Assembly: GCA_022600195.1 (NCBI GenBank)
Contig: JAHZKX010000021.1
Coordinates: forward strand, 50,972-114,971
Direction: 5' to 3'
Length of the DNA stretch: 64,000 nucleotides
From: Planctomycetota bacterium
GTDB taxonomy: Bacteria; Planctomycetota; Planctomycetia; Planctomycetales; Planctomycetaceae
The notes beneath the pieces are model-generated. The model worked only from the letters and a program-made list of their open reading frames with translations, ran no database searches and had not been told where the DNA came from. The position numbers were made by a program, and so were the translations under genes. This document shows positions 7,746 through 16,909 of the stretch, one piece after another; within the stretch, counting starts at the first letter, position 1; every line of letters starts with the position of its first letter.

Positions 7746-9779
7746 ATGAGCGATGATACTCGGCCTGACCAGAAAATAGAGTCTCCGTCTCCCTTTTCTG
7801 GCGTGAAACCAGACAGTGGTGATCTGACGAACGCTCGTCCTCTTTCCGGTCCCTCAGGTGTTGAACGTCGGGCCGACCAACCGCATACTGCGCAGGAAAC
7901 CCATACACCAGAAGAGCATTCTTTTTTCAGTGCCCAGAAACAGGCAGAGCTGGAAAAACGTTTTTCTTTTGCAGCGATTGCATCAGAGATGCAGAGTCAG
8001 GGGGCAGAAGAGGCGGGGGCATCTTTGACCGGCGCAGAGCTTTTGTCTCAAGCTGGTGACATTGCCAAATACCTCAAAGCACAATTTGCTGAAATCAGCC
8101 GCCGCGAGCAGTTATTAAATAGCCAGCTCAACGAACTCGATAATGAACGACGAAAAATTCGTATGTGGGTTGGTCAGATTGAAGATCAGTATGACGAACG
8201 TGAAGCCGGCATTCGAGAAAAAGAGACCGAACTAATACGCAAAGCCGTCGAGTGTGAAAAACTCGCAAAAACAGTACAGCATGAGCAGGAAAAAGTTTTT
8301 GAATCCCAGGCAGCACTGGATCAGGAACGTGACGCGATGCGGGATGAAATTCTGGTCGAGTTTGCGCAACAACAGGAAGCGTTAGAGAAACAACGACAGG
8401 ATCTGGACAATGAACGCAATCGAATTCATCAAGAGGTGCTTGCATCACTGACGGCACAACGCAGCGAATTGAGTCGCGATCAGGAAGAGTGGCAAGGGGA
8501 AAAGCAGACAGAACTGAATCAACTGAAAAAAGAACGTGAATATCAAGAAACGACTATCAAAAAAGTTGAAGAAGAACTTGCATCACAAAAAGAAAAATTC
8601 GAGCTGGAGTTGAAAACACAGCAGACAGAATGGGAGTCTCAACGGCAGTTGGAGACAGAACGTCTGGAGTCTCAGAAACGGGATTTTGTGATTCGTTCAG
8701 AAGAAATCGAACATCAGCTGAAAATTCAACGCGAAGATCTTGAGCGTGAATATGGGTCACGCGAAGAAGAATTTGATCAGAAACGAACTTTAATCGAGAA
8801 CCGGATCAAATTTCAGGAAAATCATCTACTACGTTTGCGGAATCAAATTGAAGAGGATCAGCATGATTTCCAAAGACAACAGCAAATCCAGCAACAGCAA
8901 CACGAACAGAACGAGCGCATTCATATATTAAGAATGAAACAACTTGATCGATTTCGTGATTTATTACAACAGCGTGAAGCGTCGCTCAGCAAAGAGCGGG
9001 CTTTACATACAGAACTGCGTCGTTCGGTAGAGCGTTACGAATTGAATCAGAAGCAGCATATGTCAGATGAGTATGAAATCTGGCAAAAAGAACGCGACGC
9101 CCAAAAGGCGGAACTGCGACGTCAACAGGATATGCTGTCTTTACACGCGGAAAACCTGGAACACCGTCGCGAGCGACTGGATACCCTTCGGTCTGAAGTG
9201 GAAGAAACACATCGGGGGACACTGGAAATGCGACTGGCGCTGGAAGAAGGCTGGGCGCAATTAACTCAGGAGGAAGGTGAAGAGGCAGCTCGTTCACGAC
9301 TGGAAAAAGCCCGTGAGGCACTTGCTGCTCATTACCGACAATTGCGTGAAGCTTTGTCGGTTGAAAGACAGGAACTGGATCACTCACAAGAACTATTTCA
9401 TCGACACAGAGATGAGTTTCGTCAGGAACGCCAGGACCTTTCAGAGTGGGTGTCCGAGCGTGATGAACAATTAAGACTGCGAAGCGAACAGTTACGCTTT
9501 GAAGCAGAAAAATTGGCGATTCATGATGCGGCCTGGGACAAGAAACGGGAACTCTGGCTTCAGGAAAAAGTACAGGCCGAACAGATCATTCGCGATTTAC
9601 TACAGCAAATGACAGATTTAACGGGCATTGAAGGTGTCGAGGATGAGGCAGCCATGCTCTCCAACGCTGAATCGCCCGATCAATGTCTAGACAAAACGCC
9701 CGAAGAAAACTCCGTTGAAGCGCTTGACCTGGATATTACAGCAGATGGTCAATCTGCTGAATTCGATCCGCGGGATTGA
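7746..9779 (+). CDS. long coiled-coil protein, unknown function
   Basis: A 677-residue protein without signal peptide or membrane segment. Residues 1-90 are Pro/Ser/Gly-rich and probably disordered. From about residue 105 to 635 it is almost unbroken heptad-type helix rich in Glu, Gln, Arg and Lys (for example LNSQLNELDNERRKIR, QQQEALEKQRQDLDNERNRI). A Gln tract lies near residue 378. The last 45 residues are acidic and lack the heptads. No ATPase head (Walker A, ABC signature) is present, so it is not a full SMC/Rad50 protein; a cytoplasmic scaffold or filament-like role is possible. AAGGA lies upstream of ATG 7746. Monocistronic by its spacing. Confidence 0.85.
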   Translation: MSDDTRPDQKIESPSPFSGVKPDSGDLTNARPLSGPSGVERRADQPHTAQETHTPEEHSFFSAQKQAELEKRFSFAAIASEMQSQGAEEAGASLTGAELLSQAGDIAKYLKAQFAEISRREQLLNSQLNELDNERRKIRMWVGQIEDQYDEREAGIREKETELIRKAVECEKLAKTVQHEQEKVFESQAALDQERDAMRDEILVEFAQQQEALEKQRQDLDNERNRIHQEVLASLTAQRSELSRDQEEWQGEKQTELNQLKKEREYQETTIKKVEEELASQKEKFELELKTQQTEWESQRQLETERLESQKRDFVIRSEEIEHQLKIQREDLEREYGSREEEFDQKRTLIENRIKFQENHLLRLRNQIEEDQHDFQRQQQIQQQQHEQNERIHILRMKQLDRFRDLLQQREASLSKERALHTELRRSVERYELNQKQHMSDEYEIWQKERDAQKAELRRQQDMLSLHAENLEHRRERLDTLRSEVEETHRGTLEMRLALEEGWAQLTQEEGEEAARSRLEKAREALAAHYRQLREALSVERQELDHSQELFHRHRDEFRQERQDLSEWVSERDEQLRLRSEQLRFEAEKLAIHDAAWDKKRELWLQEKVQAEQIIRDLLQQMTDLTGIEGVEDEAAMLSNAESPDQCLDKTPEENSVEALDLDITADGQSAEFDPRD

Positions 9780-9818
9780 AGGTGCTTTTCCACATTGAGG
9801 TGTAAACTGATTGCAGAG

Positions 9819-10007
9819 CTATCGCAGGTCCTGCCAGGCATCCCAGCAGAGAAACAGAACCAGACTGGCAGAGATGAGAAACATGATGTCCATCATGGTA
9901 CTACCACGAAAAGGTATCCCAATAATCATGTCGACCAGAGCAAGTACCACCACGATTCCGGAAACGGCCATTGAGCCAATGATCATTTTTTTGGGTGCAT
10001 CCGTCAT
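9819..10007 (-). CDS. small two-helix membrane protein
   Basis: A 62-residue protein: KKMIIGSMAVSGIVVVLALVDMIIGIP forms the first membrane helix, then a short polar loop (FRGSTMM), then DIMFLISASLVLFLCWDAW as the second. AGAGGGA is upstream of ATG 10007 with rather long spacing. The composition is strongly membrane-like and the end is basic (QDLR), which argues against a chance frame. No family recognised. It converges on the coiled-coil gene, 39 bases away. Confidence 0.65.
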   Translation of the reverse strand: MTDAPKKMIIGSMAVSGIVVVLALVDMIIGIPFRGSTMMDIMFLISASLVLFLCWDAWQDLR

Positions 10008-10302
10008 TGCAATCTCTGTCCCTCTCTACTCTTTCTGAAGCTGTACGATTTCTGGATCTCAGTGCAAACTCAAACTTTGCTGAAACTCTCTCTGGTAGTT
10101 GTCAGACTGCCGCTCTTTTTGCTTTGAAGCAGGACTTGAAAAAGACGAGCCACATGCCTTAGTTCCAAGTATACCGTAACGATTGGTGGAATATCCAGTC
10201 GATTTTGTCCCTGATGATCGGTTAAGAATTTCTTGTGACATCTTTCAGAAAGAACACCCGAAAAATCGTTAAAATAATGATATTCTGATGGGCAATTGTC
10301 AC

Positions 10303-10716
10303 TCAAGCGACCGAGCAAAGTTCAATAATGTGACCATCCGGGTCATTCACGAATGTTTGTGTTGCGCCATCGGGCCGAGATTTGGGAGGCGAAACAATGG
10401 GAATTCCCTGGCTGACCGCCGTTTCATAGGCCTGTTTTGCATCGTTAACCTGAAACGCAAAGTGATGTGTTCGCGTATTTTGGTCGGGATCGGTTTTCCC
10501 TGCCCTGCCCGACTCATCATGCTCAAGAATCAAATGGATTTGTTGATTCCCAATCTGAAACCAGTGGCCATCAAACGAAAACGCTGGTCGTGGGACGTGA
10601 TCCATGCCCAAAAAATCAACATAAAACTGGCGAGATGCTTCGAGGTCTTTCACCACAAGAGTAATGTGATCAAAAGACTGCACTTGCAGATGATCAGAAA
10701 TGGCAGAATCATTCAT
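10303..10716 (-). CDS. VOC-superfamily (glyoxalase/dioxygenase-like) protein
   Basis: A 137-residue vicinal-oxygen-chelate protein made of two beta-alpha-beta-beta-beta modules. Module 1: FDHITLVVKDLEASRQFYVDFLGM ... QIHLILEHD. Module 2: THHFAFQVNDAKQAYETAVSQGI ... FVNDPDGHIIELCS. The His in FDHITL, the His in THHFAF and the Glu in IIELCS fit the usual metal-ligand positions. Length equals single-domain glyoxalase I or fosfomycin-resistance-like proteins, but neither substrate nor reaction can be fixed from the sequence. The gene stands alone between short gaps. Confidence 0.88.
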   Translation of the reverse strand: MNDSAISDHLQVQSFDHITLVVKDLEASRQFYVDFLGMDHVPRPAFSFDGHWFQIGNQQIHLILEHDESGRAGKTDPDQNTRTHHFAFQVNDAKQAYETAVSQGIPIVSPPKSRPDGATQTFVNDPDGHIIELCSVA

Positions 10717-10842
10717 GGGTACCTGTTGCTCCTGAAATGAAATTGTTCGAAATCTGAATTATGGTAGAGATTCCTGAACGACATCAGTCGTAGCGACTTG
10801 AAAATGGAATGTTTTGTTTTCGTTGAAAGTGCTCTGTATGTC

Positions 10843-11988
10843 TCAGGAAACAGCAGAAGTCAAAATGGGTTCTCCCACTCTCCAGGCAGCGCCCTCTCTC
10901 ACAACATGACGGTAAAGAGTATCGCGTTCTACGGGAATGCGACCTGCTTCCTCAATCAGTCGGTGGAGTTGATCGACGGTTAAGCCTTCGGGAGTTTGGG
11001 CACCAGCATCATGATAAATCAGTTCATGGACGACGGTTCCATCCAGATCGTCTGCTCCAAAACTTAATGCGGTTTGTGCCGTTTTCTCGCCGAGCATAAT
11101 CCAATAGGCTTTGATGTGGTCGAAGTTGTCCAGCATGATGCGCGAAAGAGCAATCACTTTGAGGTCCATCAATCCCGATGCTTTACGAATTTCTGACATG
11201 CCTGTATTTTCCGGGTGGAATGCCAGTGGGATGAATGTTTGAAAGCCTCCGGTTTCATCCTGCAAGTCTCTAAGTTGACAGAGATGGTCGATTCGGTGTC
11301 TGGCTTGTTCATAGTGACCGTACAGCATCGTCGCATTACTTCTTAAACCAAGACGATGGGCATCACGGTGAATGTCGATCCAGTTCTTGCCGTCCGCCTT
11401 GTGTTCGCAAATTTGTTCGCGCACTTCGGGGTGAAAAATTTCAGCCCCACCACCGGGCATACTGGAAAGACCCGCTTCCATCATCTGCTCCAGAACCCAG
11501 CTGTTTGACTTTTTGGTCATGAAGCTGAACCAGTTGATTTCCACAGGAGTCCAGGCTTTGATATGCAATTCGGGATATTCTTCATGAATCACACGGATCA
11601 CATTCAAATACCAGTCAAACTTTTTCTGATGATGCAGGCCGCCCACAACATGAATTTCCGTCGCGCCGGTAGCCCGTGCCTCCTGTACGCGTTCCCGTAT
11701 CATTTCGTCGGTGAAGGTGTAACCCCGCGGTGATTTCAGGTCGGCTCGAAATGCACAAAACTTGCAGTGGTAGACACAGACGTTCGTTGGATTCAGATGA
11801 ATGTTGGTATTATAAAATGCGAAGTTGCCGTTCTTACGTTCGCGAATCTGATTTGCCAGATCTCCTAACGTGAGAACATCGACTTTCTCATCCAGAAAAA
11901 TTCCTTCGTCGAAACTGATTCGCTCTCCGGCTTCAACTTTGCCAGTTATGGAATCCAGCAGTTCCTGTTCGTTTTTATTCAGATTCAT
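10843..11988 (-). CDS. mqnE: aminofutalosine synthase (radical SAM)
   Basis: A 381-residue radical SAM enzyme of the futalosine menaquinone pathway, which joins the enolpyruvate product of MqnA to SAM-derived adenosyl to give aminofutalosine. The 4Fe-4S triad is CVYHCKFC (Cys71, Cys75, Cys78). VVGGLHHQKKFDWY and GGGAEIFHPEVREQIC, LGLRSNATMLYGH and DETGGFQTFIPLAFHPENT are characteristic of MqnE; the related cyclase MqnC has GGHHP and other signatures. The prenyltransferase mqnP follows downstream (110-base gap), in accord with the pathway. ATG 11988 gives the family length. Confidence 0.93.
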   Translation of the reverse strand: MNLNKNEQELLDSITGKVEAGERISFDEGIFLDEKVDVLTLGDLANQIRERKNGNFAFYNTNIHLNPTNVCVYHCKFCAFRADLKSPRGYTFTDEMIRERVQEARATGATEIHVVGGLHHQKKFDWYLNVIRVIHEEYPELHIKAWTPVEINWFSFMTKKSNSWVLEQMMEAGLSSMPGGGAEIFHPEVREQICEHKADGKNWIDIHRDAHRLGLRSNATMLYGHYEQARHRIDHLCQLRDLQDETGGFQTFIPLAFHPENTGMSEIRKASGLMDLKVIALSRIMLDNFDHIKAYWIMLGEKTAQTALSFGADDLDGTVVHELIYHDAGAQTPEGLTVDQLHRLIEEAGRIPVERDTLYRHVVREGAAWRVGEPILTSAVS

Positions 11989-12097
11989 CGGACCCAGGGT
12001 TGATTCTTTTCAGCTGATTGATGTTTTCTAATTCGGTTGTTGCGGTCTTGAAGAGCGCACAATACGAGACACAACTATTATTACGATTCAACCCCGC

Positions 12098-12961
12098 TTA
12101 TGCGAGCCAGACGTCGATCAATCCCACAAAGAACAATCCAATACTGATCACGGCATTCACGTGAAAAAATGCCAGATTCACTCGATTCAGGTTCTCGGGG
12201 TTCACCAGCAGATGTTCGTAGATCAAAAGGCAAGATACAGCGAGAATGCCAATCAAAAACGGAATTCCTAAGCCTGCCACATACCATAAACTGAACAGAC
12301 AGACCAAGGTCATGAAGTGACTCAGCATCGCAAAACGGAGTGCCTTTTTAATTCCCCAGCGTGAGGGAATACTGGAGAGCCGCTTTTCCTGATCAAAATG
12401 CACATCCTGACACGCATAAATGATGTCAAAACCACCAACCCAGAAGAAGACAACCAGTCCCAGGAGGAGCGGCTCTATTGAAAGACTACCCCGGATAGCA
12501 ATCCAGGCTGCCAGAGGAGAAAGCATCAGGGCGGCAGAGAGCCAGTAATGACACCAGATAGTAAAGCGTTTGGCGTAGGAATAACCCAGCAGAAACAACA
12601 AAACCGGAACCGAAAGAAACAGCGGCCAGCGATTGGGTAAAAACAGAAGCGTCGAAGCAATAAATGCCAGTGAAGTCAGAAGTGTGAAGAGGAACACGGC
12701 GCGCACACTGATCAGCCCTGCGGGAAGATGACGAGTTTGTGTACGCGGGTTTTGTGCATCGATGTCCCGGTCGACGAGCCTGTTAAACGCCATCGCCGCC
12801 GAGCGCGCAAACAACATGCACAGTAGGATGCCAGCCAGATCTTGCCAGCGAAAGGGCTGGTCACGCCAGGCTAACACCGCTGACAATAAAGCAAATGGGA
12901 GGGCGAATATGGTATGACTGAAGCGAATGAGTTCCAGCAACAGTCGCAGTCGGGCCAGCAT
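12098..12961 (-). CDS. mqnP: UbiA-family prenyltransferase of the menaquinone pathway
   Basis: A 287-residue integral membrane protein with about eight or nine hydrophobic helices. UbiA motifs: NRLVDRDIDAQNPRTQTRHLPAG (first Asp-rich motif, about residues 61-83), YSYAKRFT, and DVHFDQEKRLSSIPSRWG (second Asp-rich motif). These bind Mg2+ and the prenyl diphosphate. MqnP attaches the polyprenyl chain to the dihydroxynaphthoate-type precursor; the symbol rests on its position upstream of mqnE in the same direction. By sequence alone it could also be a UbiA for another quinone. Confidence 0.88.
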   Translation of the reverse strand: MLARLRLLLELIRFSHTIFALPFALLSAVLAWRDQPFRWQDLAGILLCMLFARSAAMAFNRLVDRDIDAQNPRTQTRHLPAGLISVRAVFLFTLLTSLAFIASTLLFLPNRWPLFLSVPVLLFLLGYSYAKRFTIWCHYWLSAALMLSPLAAWIAIRGSLSIEPLLLGLVVFFWVGGFDIIYACQDVHFDQEKRLSSIPSRWGIKKALRFAMLSHFMTLVCLFSLWYVAGLGIPFLIGILAVSCLLIYEHLLVNPENLNRVNLAFFHVNAVISIGLFFVGLIDVWLA

Positions 12962-13113
12962 CGAAACGAATCCAATATCTTAAAAAGATGACGTCAGTCG
13001 GCATGATCAGGGGAAAACACCAGACGAGCTCATCTTAGCCGATCAGGAGACGGCACCCAAGTCAGAGGCAGATGAAATTGGAATTGCATCGTGGGAAATA
13101 CACCTCGGATGAT

Positions 13114-13944
13114 TTACCTTGAGGGAAATGTATTCAGCGACGCGACATAACTGACAAATCGTTGATCAACGCCTGGGATATCTCGTGGCAGTCGCGCACT
13201 CAATGCTTCAGGTTCTTCGTTGGTTTTGAGTTCTGCCAGATATTCCAGCAGAGTGTCTTTTGTTTCAGGTGTGCCGTTTAACATGAAATGAACCCAGGCC
13301 CAGGCTTCCTGGTAATCAACGCGTTGCATTTGAGAGACTTTTTCGAGTTGTTCCAGACGTTTCATGTCGGGCTTCCAACCATTGTTGAGTGCCGTCGTAA
13401 GTCGCGCTGCATGATCGCGGTTGATTTGTCCGGGTGTATTGCCGGCAACTTCGAAGTATTCTGCCAGCCCTTCATCGAGCCACAACGGTACCGTTTTCAA
13501 ACTGGCGTGTAATAATCCATGTGTAAACTCGTGGCGCAGGTCTTCCTGAATGCGTTCGCCCCAAAAGGTATATACGGCTAATTCTTTGGGAGTTCCTACA
13601 AAATAGGCACGTCGAGGAGGTAATCCGGGGTAGGTGGTATCCAGATAGTTGCGGTATTCCAGTTCATTGGTAAAGAGATACACGGTCACCTGTTCGCTGT
13701 TAAGCGGAATGTTCAAAGTCTCGGCGACATCTTCACGGAGCTTGATCAAATCCTGAAATAGTTCATGATCCTGTCCCAGCTTGAAATCACTGAGCACGAT
13801 GAGTTGCTCGGCACTGACGCTATGGCGGGCCGGCAATTGAACCGATTGATTTTTGGCGGCACTATGACAGCCGGTTATCATCAGCAGACACAACAACAGA
13901 CAGGTGCTCAAACTGATCGCTTTGAGAACTGGCTGAGACATCAT
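13114..13944 (-). CDS. lipoprotein with HExxH metallopeptidase-like domain
   Basis: A 276-residue protein from ATG 13944 (MMSQPVLKAISL...); the open frame to 13989 would place 15 polar residues before the signal. The signal ends in LLMITGC, a lipobox, so the mature protein is likely membrane-anchored by lipid. The middle has LRHEFTHGLLHAS (zinc-binding HExxH) followed by VPLWLDEGLAEYFE, the downstream Glu expected in gluzincin-type proteases. TVYLFTNELEYRNYL and RAYFVGTP resemble the DUF1570/peptidase-MA-like region. Two other proteins in this window share the arrangement (35974-37284 and 48630-49814). Substrate unknown. Confidence 0.8.
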   Translation of the reverse strand: MMSQPVLKAISLSTCLLLCLLMITGCHSAAKNQSVQLPARHSVSAEQLIVLSDFKLGQDHELFQDLIKLREDVAETLNIPLNSEQVTVYLFTNELEYRNYLDTTYPGLPPRRAYFVGTPKELAVYTFWGERIQEDLRHEFTHGLLHASLKTVPLWLDEGLAEYFEVAGNTPGQINRDHAARLTTALNNGWKPDMKRLEQLEKVSQMQRVDYQEAWAWVHFMLNGTPETKDTLLEYLAELKTNEEPEALSARLPRDIPGVDQRFVSYVASLNTFPSR

Positions 13945-14046
13945 GTCTGAAGCCTCTTCGTCGGGACTGGTGATTGATGGTGATTTCACGATAGGTGGGT
14001 ATTATCTCGTTGAGCGTTAGTGATTTTCAAATGGGAGTGATCGAAT

Positions 14047-14376
14047 TCAAAGTCGTTTGATTGAAGTCTCCTTTTTTAACGCAGAACGTTTTTTTTCCGG
14101 AGTCTGAAATAACCCGTCGAAAAATCCATTCGATGCTGATTGAATAATGAGATTTCCTTTCCCGTTATCAATCAGAGACTTTGCTAATTTTGGATGGTTT
14201 TTCCAGGTGGAAGCCTGCCATTTTCTGATATCAGAATAGGTATCGTGGAGCCCGGCTTCAGATTTGGGGATGAAGAGCCAGCCTTCCTTGGATTGAATAA
14301 CATGAAATTCGAACGCGGCATACATGCCTCCTGCTCCAATCAACATGAAGATCAGAGCCGCTAGGATTCGACGCAT
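14047..14376 (-). CDS. small membrane-anchored hypothetical protein
   Basis: A 109-residue protein. RRILAALIFMLIGAGGMYAAFEF at the N-terminus is a signal anchor or signal peptide without a clear cleavage site. The rest is mixed polar: GWLFIPKSEAGLHDTYSDIRKWQASTWKNHPKLAKSLIDNG, then a basic tail rich in Lys. AGGAAGTGAG lies upstream of ATG 14376. No family recognised. It lies between the lipoprotein metallopeptidase and fmt, all on the minus strand, with gaps of about 100-140 bases that leave co-transcription open. Confidence 0.65.
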   Translation of the reverse strand: MRRILAALIFMLIGAGGMYAAFEFHVIQSKEGWLFIPKSEAGLHDTYSDIRKWQASTWKNHPKLAKSLIDNGKGNLIIQSASNGFFDGLFQTPEKKRSALKKETSIKRL

Positions 14377-14516
14377 TTAACTCACTTCCTTGTGATTATT
14401 AATTTTGTTTCGTCTCAGTTCAGGCGCGGGATCATCTCACAAACTGGGAAATGCGGCAAGAGTGAACTGACTGACAGAGAACTAATGAGTGTTCTTTTGA
14501 ATACTGCCATGGTGGT

Positions 14517-15503
14517 TCATTGAAAGTTGTCGCCCGGATGGATTTTTCTGCCGCACAAAAACTCGCTAATCTGCATTGCCCGTTTTCCCTGTGGCTGAAC
14601 CTGTTTCAACTCCAGAACCCCATCTCCGGTCCGAATGATCACCTTTTTCGTGTTGGCAAAAATCACGGTTCCGGGAGAGGCATTCCGAAGCTCCTGATCA
14701 ATATTCAATATGTCTAGTTCCTCAGATGAGGGTGTTTCCACATCCAGAATCTGTAATCTTAAGGGTTCCTGATCTGATTGATGAAGAAATGAGAAGGGGC
14801 TGGGCCAGGGTTGCATGGCTCTCACATGACATTCAATTTGAAAGGAACTTTGATTCCAGTCGATAGCTCCTTCCTGTTTATCTAAAGTGGGAGCAAAAGT
14901 TGCTGCTGCATGATTTTGTGGTACTTCCACCAGAGTACCTTGTTCGATTTCATAAAGGGCCTGCATCGCCAGAGGAGCCGCGAGTACTGCGAGTCGGTCC
15001 TGTAGCTCGCCTGTGGTTTCCTTGACGCCGATCTGGGTTTCTACCATTCCTGCTACCGGACCAGAATCCAGGGAGCGCTCGATTCGAAACAGAGAGACCC
15101 CGGTTTTGGTTTCACCATTACGAATGGCAAATAAAATGGGTGCCGCGCCGCGATAACAGGGCAATAATGAAGCATGCAGATTGAAAGCGCCCTGTTTAGG
15201 AATATCCAACAGTTTTTGTGAGAGAATCTGGCCATAGGCGGCCACCAGCAGGACGTCGGCATCTAAATTTGACAGTTCTTCGAGCGCTTCAGGTGTATTG
15301 ATTTTTGCAGGTTGATAAACGGGAATGCCTTGTTCGAGTGCCAGCTCTTTCATTGGGTTTTTGTGTCGATGATGGCCGCGGCCCGTGCGATCGGGCTGAG
15401 TATACAAACCCAATACCTGATGTTCAGAGTTAATCAGCGCCTGAAATGCGGGAATGGCGAACGTTCCCGTTCCCATCATCACAACTTTTAATGGCACAGT
15501 CAT
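14517..15503 (-). CDS. fmt: methionyl-tRNA formyltransferase
   Basis: A 328-residue enzyme that formylates initiator Met-tRNA. The N-terminal formyltransferase domain has VVMMGTGTFAIPAFQAL, the folate-site signature FNLHASLLPCYRGAAPI with catalytic Asn and His, and RSLDSGPVAGM with the Asp. The C-terminal OB domain starts near residue 210 (GAIDWNQSSFQIECHVRAMQPWP). GAGGAG-like bases lie upstream of ATG 15503. It follows def by 132 bases on the same strand, the common def-fmt arrangement. Confidence 0.96.
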   Translation of the reverse strand: MTVPLKVVMMGTGTFAIPAFQALINSEHQVLGLYTQPDRTGRGHHRHKNPMKELALEQGIPVYQPAKINTPEALEELSNLDADVLLVAAYGQILSQKLLDIPKQGAFNLHASLLPCYRGAAPILFAIRNGETKTGVSLFRIERSLDSGPVAGMVETQIGVKETTGELQDRLAVLAAPLAMQALYEIEQGTLVEVPQNHAAATFAPTLDKQEGAIDWNQSSFQIECHVRAMQPWPSPFSFLHQSDQEPLRLQILDVETPSSEELDILNIDQELRNASPGTVIFANTKKVIIRTGDGVLELKQVQPQGKRAMQISEFLCGRKIHPGDNFQ

Positions 15504-15635
15504 AACTCCTCAAAATGGCTAAAATATACTAATTTTTGACGCAAAAACCGAGTTTTCTCAGGAGATACCCGCTGTCATCGTTGGGGATTTCAACGGAATT
15601 CCAACAATCCCCAGATTACCGATGCTTAACGTGCT

Positions 15636-16226
15636 TTAACCCAGATTAAGTTCCAGTTGCGATAATTCTTTGCGAATTTCTTCGTCGGATGGGTATTCCC
15701 CCCGCTGCTGTTGATTCCGAAATTGTACTTCAAAATCAGCAATTTGCGCGTCGAGCTCGATGCGCTTGTCTTCCACCATACGATCAGGAAACATGATTCC
15801 TTCCAGATGATCGTGTTCGTGTTGTACGGCGCGGGCCGCAAGATCGTCGAGAGCGATTTCAAACAGTTGACCATCCAGATCGTAGGCTTCCAGCGTGATC
15901 TCTTCGGATCGTTTGACATCGCCGTAAAGCTGGGGAAGACTCAAGCAGCCTTCTTCACCTTCAGTGGTTCCTTTGCGTTTTGTGATTTCCGGATTAATGA
16001 ATACAAATTCTTCTTCGGTTTCATCAGGATCCGCGGTCAGATTAATCACAAACAGACGATAAGGGAGGCCCACCTGGTTGGCAGCCAGACCAATTCCCCG
16101 CGCTTCGTACATCAGATCAAACATGGTTCTCACCGTATTAACTAACTCGGGTGAGATACTTTTGATTGGTTTCGATTTCCAGCGGAGTGCCGGATGGGGA
16201 TAATTTACAATTTGTAAAGCGGCCAT
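15636..16226 (-). CDS. def: peptide deformylase
   Basis: A 196-residue metalloenzyme that removes the N-formyl group from nascent proteins. All three signatures are present: GIGLAANQVG, EGCLSLP (Cys metal ligand) and QHEHDHLEG (HExxH). ATG 16226 (MAALQIVNYPHP) is preferred to the GTG two codons upstream. The C-terminal extension after the HExxH helix (about 60 residues, RNQQQRGEYPSDEEIRKEL) is somewhat longer than in E. coli Def. It precedes fmt in the same direction. Confidence 0.96.
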   Translation of the reverse strand: MAALQIVNYPHPALRWKSKPIKSISPELVNTVRTMFDLMYEARGIGLAANQVGLPYRLFVINLTADPDETEEEFVFINPEITKRKGTTEGEEGCLSLPQLYGDVKRSEEITLEAYDLDGQLFEIALDDLAARAVQHEHDHLEGIMFPDRMVEDKRIELDAQIADFEVQFRNQQQRGEYPSDEEIRKELSQLELNLG

Positions 16227-16524
16227 AATCACAGATACCCAGCAGGGTATATTATGCAGATGAAGTTCTCAGTTGATTAAAAATTCACCTGCCCCGCGGA
16301 CCAATTCGCGCAGGGAAAACAACAGGTGACTTCACTACCTGTATATCATGGCGCATCAGTAGATACAATCCACAGGTCCGCTAACAAGGGCATTGTTGCA
16401 GTTTTTTATTTCAGGCTACCTGTCCTTGATTCCGAACGGGATTGCTGGAATCAGTTAATCCCATTCGTCGGCCTGAATCAGACCGAGTTACAAGATGGCA
16501 GGTAATCACTTCCTGATATCTGGC

Positions 16525-16824
16525 TCAATACATGGGAAGTGGATCAAGTGGTGCATAGGCTGTTGTAGGAACTGTACCCTGAATCACAGGTGCACCAGCC
16601 GTTGATTGATAAGTGTCATAGCTGTTGTAGGCTCCCTGGGGTGCATAGGTCGGAGCACCAATACCAGTACCACAATTGCCAGAGGAACATCCACCACCTC
16701 CGAATGGTGCGATTGCGGGACCATAATTACAGCCACCACCACATCTACCATAACGTCCGCATTGGCAGCCTGTCGTCAAAGCAATTAACGCAAGACCCAG
16801 CATAGTAAATCCAAAACGTTTCAT
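16525..16824 (-). CDS. small Gly/Cys/Tyr-rich lipoprotein
   Basis: A 99-residue protein. MKRFGFTMLGLALIALTTGC is a signal peptide with lipobox LTTGC (Cys20). The mature part opens with a Cys/Gly-rich stretch (QCGRYGRCGGGCNYGP, then GGGGCSSGNCG) and continues as a Pro/Ala/Tyr/Thr-rich low-complexity tail ending LDPLPMY. No domain is recognised. Low-complexity Cys/Gly lipoproteins recur in planctomycetes and could contribute to the envelope, though this is inference. RBS AAAGGA precedes ATG 16824. It appears monocistronic. Confidence 0.75.
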   Translation of the reverse strand: MKRFGFTMLGLALIALTTGCQCGRYGRCGGGCNYGPAIAPFGGGGCSSGNCGTGIGAPTYAPQGAYNSYDTYQSTAGAPVIQGTVPTTAYAPLDPLPMY

Positions 16825-16909
16825 GAGTAAAATCCTTTTCTACAACAAAGAGGCGATAAAAAAATCTTATCACCGATAATCAATCTGAAATGTGGAATAG
16901 TTAGTCAAT

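Noticed and set aside
10059..10318. Two small overlapping minus-strand frames between the VOC gene and the small membrane protein
   Set aside because: Different frames of the same non-coding stretch, no hydrophobic or domain pattern; coding not supported.
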